Below the pieces are notes generated by a model, which did no database searches, was not told where the DNA came from, and saw only the letters and a list, made by a program, of their open reading frames with translations. A stretch of 5,847 bases of DNA, from assembly GCA_016182055.1 (NCBI GenBank), contig JACOYD010000014.1, forward strand, positions 1-5,847, given 5' to 3'. Made by a program: the position numbers and the translations under genes. This document shows, one piece after another, positions 5,454 through 5,847 of the stretch (the stretch's first letter is position 1; each line of letters begins with the position of its first letter). Source of the stretch: Candidatus Microgenomates bacterium (lineage in GTDB: Bacteria; Patescibacteriota; Microgenomatia; Levybacterales; JACOYD01).

Positions 5454-5480
5454 GAGGGCCGCGCCTTTGGCGCGGCCCTC
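5454..5480 (-). terminator. Strong GC hairpin, possible terminator of the candidate RNA
   Basis: gagggccgcgcc (5454-5465) and ggcgcggccctc (5469-5480) are perfect 12-bp arms with a three-base loop. On the minus strand the stem is followed by TTTGGTTG, a short U-tract, so termination may be weak; the hairpin at 5357-5391 could complete it. It could equally be a domain of the RNA. Confidence 0.45.
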
Positions 5481-5625
5481 GCCATTGATGATTGCCTGCT
5501 GGAAATTTTCCGTCACAGTTCTGCCGAGGGCAAAGGTGGAGAAACCGCAGTCATTGCGGAGAGCTCTCCCCGATTGACCGAGGTATGAACTGTAGGAAAA
5601 TTTACATTCAGGCTGTCCTTTTACC

Positions 5626-5653
5626 GCCATCTTTTGGACAAGCAAAAGATGGC
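5626..5653. repeat. 10-bp hairpin at the 5' side of the candidate RNA
   Basis: gccatctttt (5626-5635) and aaaagatggc (5644-5653) are perfect inverted arms around an 8-nt loop, ggacaagc. On the minus strand it precedes the nested rod. It has no T-tract on either strand that would suit a terminator. Confidence 0.65.
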
Positions 5654-5735
5654 AAACATTCTCTGAATAAGCAGAGAAAAATAATATAAATATAAGTTGA
5701 GATTGTTTGATATATTCCTATACCATCTTACTAGC

Positions 5736-5763
5736 TTGACAAGGTAGGTACTGACTATATAAG
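5736..5763 (+). promoter_or_regulatory. Promoter pointing right, away from leuS
   Basis: A perfect -35 TTGACA (5736-5741), a 16-nt spacer and a -10 of TATAAG (5758-5763) lie in a very AT-rich stretch, about 58 nt before an ATG at 5821. It would drive a divergent gene starting at the right edge of the window. Confidence 0.5.
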
Positions 5764-5787
5764 GTATATATTAGATACAGTTTTTAT

Positions 5788-5804
5788 TTTCCCGTCACGG
5801 GAAA
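5788..5804 (+). promoter_or_regulatory. Palindrome in the leader of the right-edge gene
   Basis: tttcccgt and acgggaaa are perfect 8-nt arms around one base; further out cagttt (5778-5783) and aaactg (5802-5807) can also pair. It lies between the promoter at 5736 and the ATG at 5821, so it could be an operator or a leader hairpin. No protein that binds it can be named from the sequence. Confidence 0.45.
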
Positions 5805-5820
5805 CTGCTTAAAAAATATA

Positions 5821-5847
5821 ATGAACAAACCTGCCAACGGCTTAATT
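5821..5847 (+). CDS. Start of an unidentified protein, cut by the window edge
   Basis: An ATG at 5821 opens nine codons (MNKPANGLI) before the window ends. There is too little to identify. The support is its position downstream of a good promoter and leader palindrome; no Shine-Dalgarno is visible before it. Confidence 0.25.

Larger units (their letters stand above)
5454..5676 (-). ncRNA. Candidate structured non-coding RNA upstream of leuS
   Basis: A GC-rich block in an AT-rich gap holds nested complementary segments. A rod is closed by gcctg/caggc (5494-5498, 5609-5613), aaattttcc/ggaaaattt (5503-5511, 5595-5603) and acagttc/gaactgt (5515-5521, 5587-5593). It then opens into a bubble of about 15-17 nt per side and closes again with ggaga/tctcc and ccgca/tgcgg (5538-5569). 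On the minus strand the rod is preceded by hairpins at 5661-5676 (ctctg/cagag) and 5626-5653 (10 bp) and followed by a 12-bp GC hairpin (5454-5480). Only the minus strand ends in terminator-like signals, hence the strand choice. A rod with a central bubble recalls 6S RNA, but I see no diagnostic 6S sequence, and hallmark motifs of RNase P RNA, tmRNA, SRP RNA and T-box leaders are absent. The exact ends are not known. Confidence 0.45.

Noticed and set aside
5531..5560. T-box-like words (AGGTGG...ACCGCA) upstream of an aminoacyl-tRNA synthetase gene
   Set aside because: They are on the + strand, opposite to leuS, with extra bases inside the motif and no specifier stem recognised.
5415..5645. 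Minus-strand open frame of 71 codons from an ATG at 5630 (76 from TTG), across the structured region
   Set aside because: It runs straight through several perfect hairpins, including the 12-bp GC stem, resembles no protein I know, and has no clear ribosome site. The stems explain the region better. Conserved codon-level substitution would revive it.
5700..5741. Minus-strand promoter for the candidate RNA (TTGTCA at 5741-5736)
   Set aside because: No acceptable -10 lies at a 16-18 nt distance; the AT-rich stretch gives only weak matches at other spacings.

Overview
The window looks like a chromosomal piece of an uncultivated small-genome bacterium. My best guess is Patescibacteria/CPR, probably Microgenomates-like. 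This rests on the LeuRS wording (GLDGFGIHSENYA in place of the usual GWDAFGLPAENYA), on separately encoded ComEC membrane and metallo-beta-lactamase parts, and on many A/T-rich and palindromic repeats lying inside genes. It is inference from sequence style; there is no rRNA in the window to confirm it. Stops behave as in the standard code: reading TGA as sense does not repair either broken gene.

Layout. Nearly all coding is on the minus strand. Reading right to left: a GC-rich, highly structured region (about 5454-5676) that is probably a non-coding RNA; a bidirectional hairpin (5357-5391); a promoter (5295-5323); leuS in two overlapping frames (5257-4469 and 4496-2352); comEA (2389-1751), whose start overlaps the leuS end by 38 nt; a 36-nt hairpin repeat in the comEA-comEC gap; comEC with a frame break at its N-terminus (1658-1593 and 1627-563); and a ComEC-type metallo-beta-lactamase protein (521 to beyond base 1). 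At the right edge a promoter and short leader point the other way, towards a + strand gene of which only nine codons are visible.

How the genes fit together. ComEA (membrane-anchored DNA receptor, SLBB plus helix-hairpin-helix), ComEC (membrane channel) and the separate metallo-beta-lactamase protein form a DNA-uptake set. They sit downstream of the housekeeping gene leuS and are probably co-transcribed with it, because comEA starts inside the leuS 3' end.

What stands out. (1) leuS carries six or seven short low-complexity or palindromic repeats, nearly all read in frame as extra peptides in otherwise recognisable LeuRS sequence. comEA and comEC carry similar short ones. This resembles the in-frame palindromic elements of Rickettsia. 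(2) leuS is broken exactly at the start of the CP1 editing domain, with the expected stretch up to and including TTRPD missing. comEC also has a frame break next to an A6 run and lacks much of its N-terminal soluble region. Both breaks could be true decay, a split enzyme, or assembly collapse at repeats. (3) The structured region upstream of leuS folds as a nested rod and is the best candidate here for an undescribed RNA.
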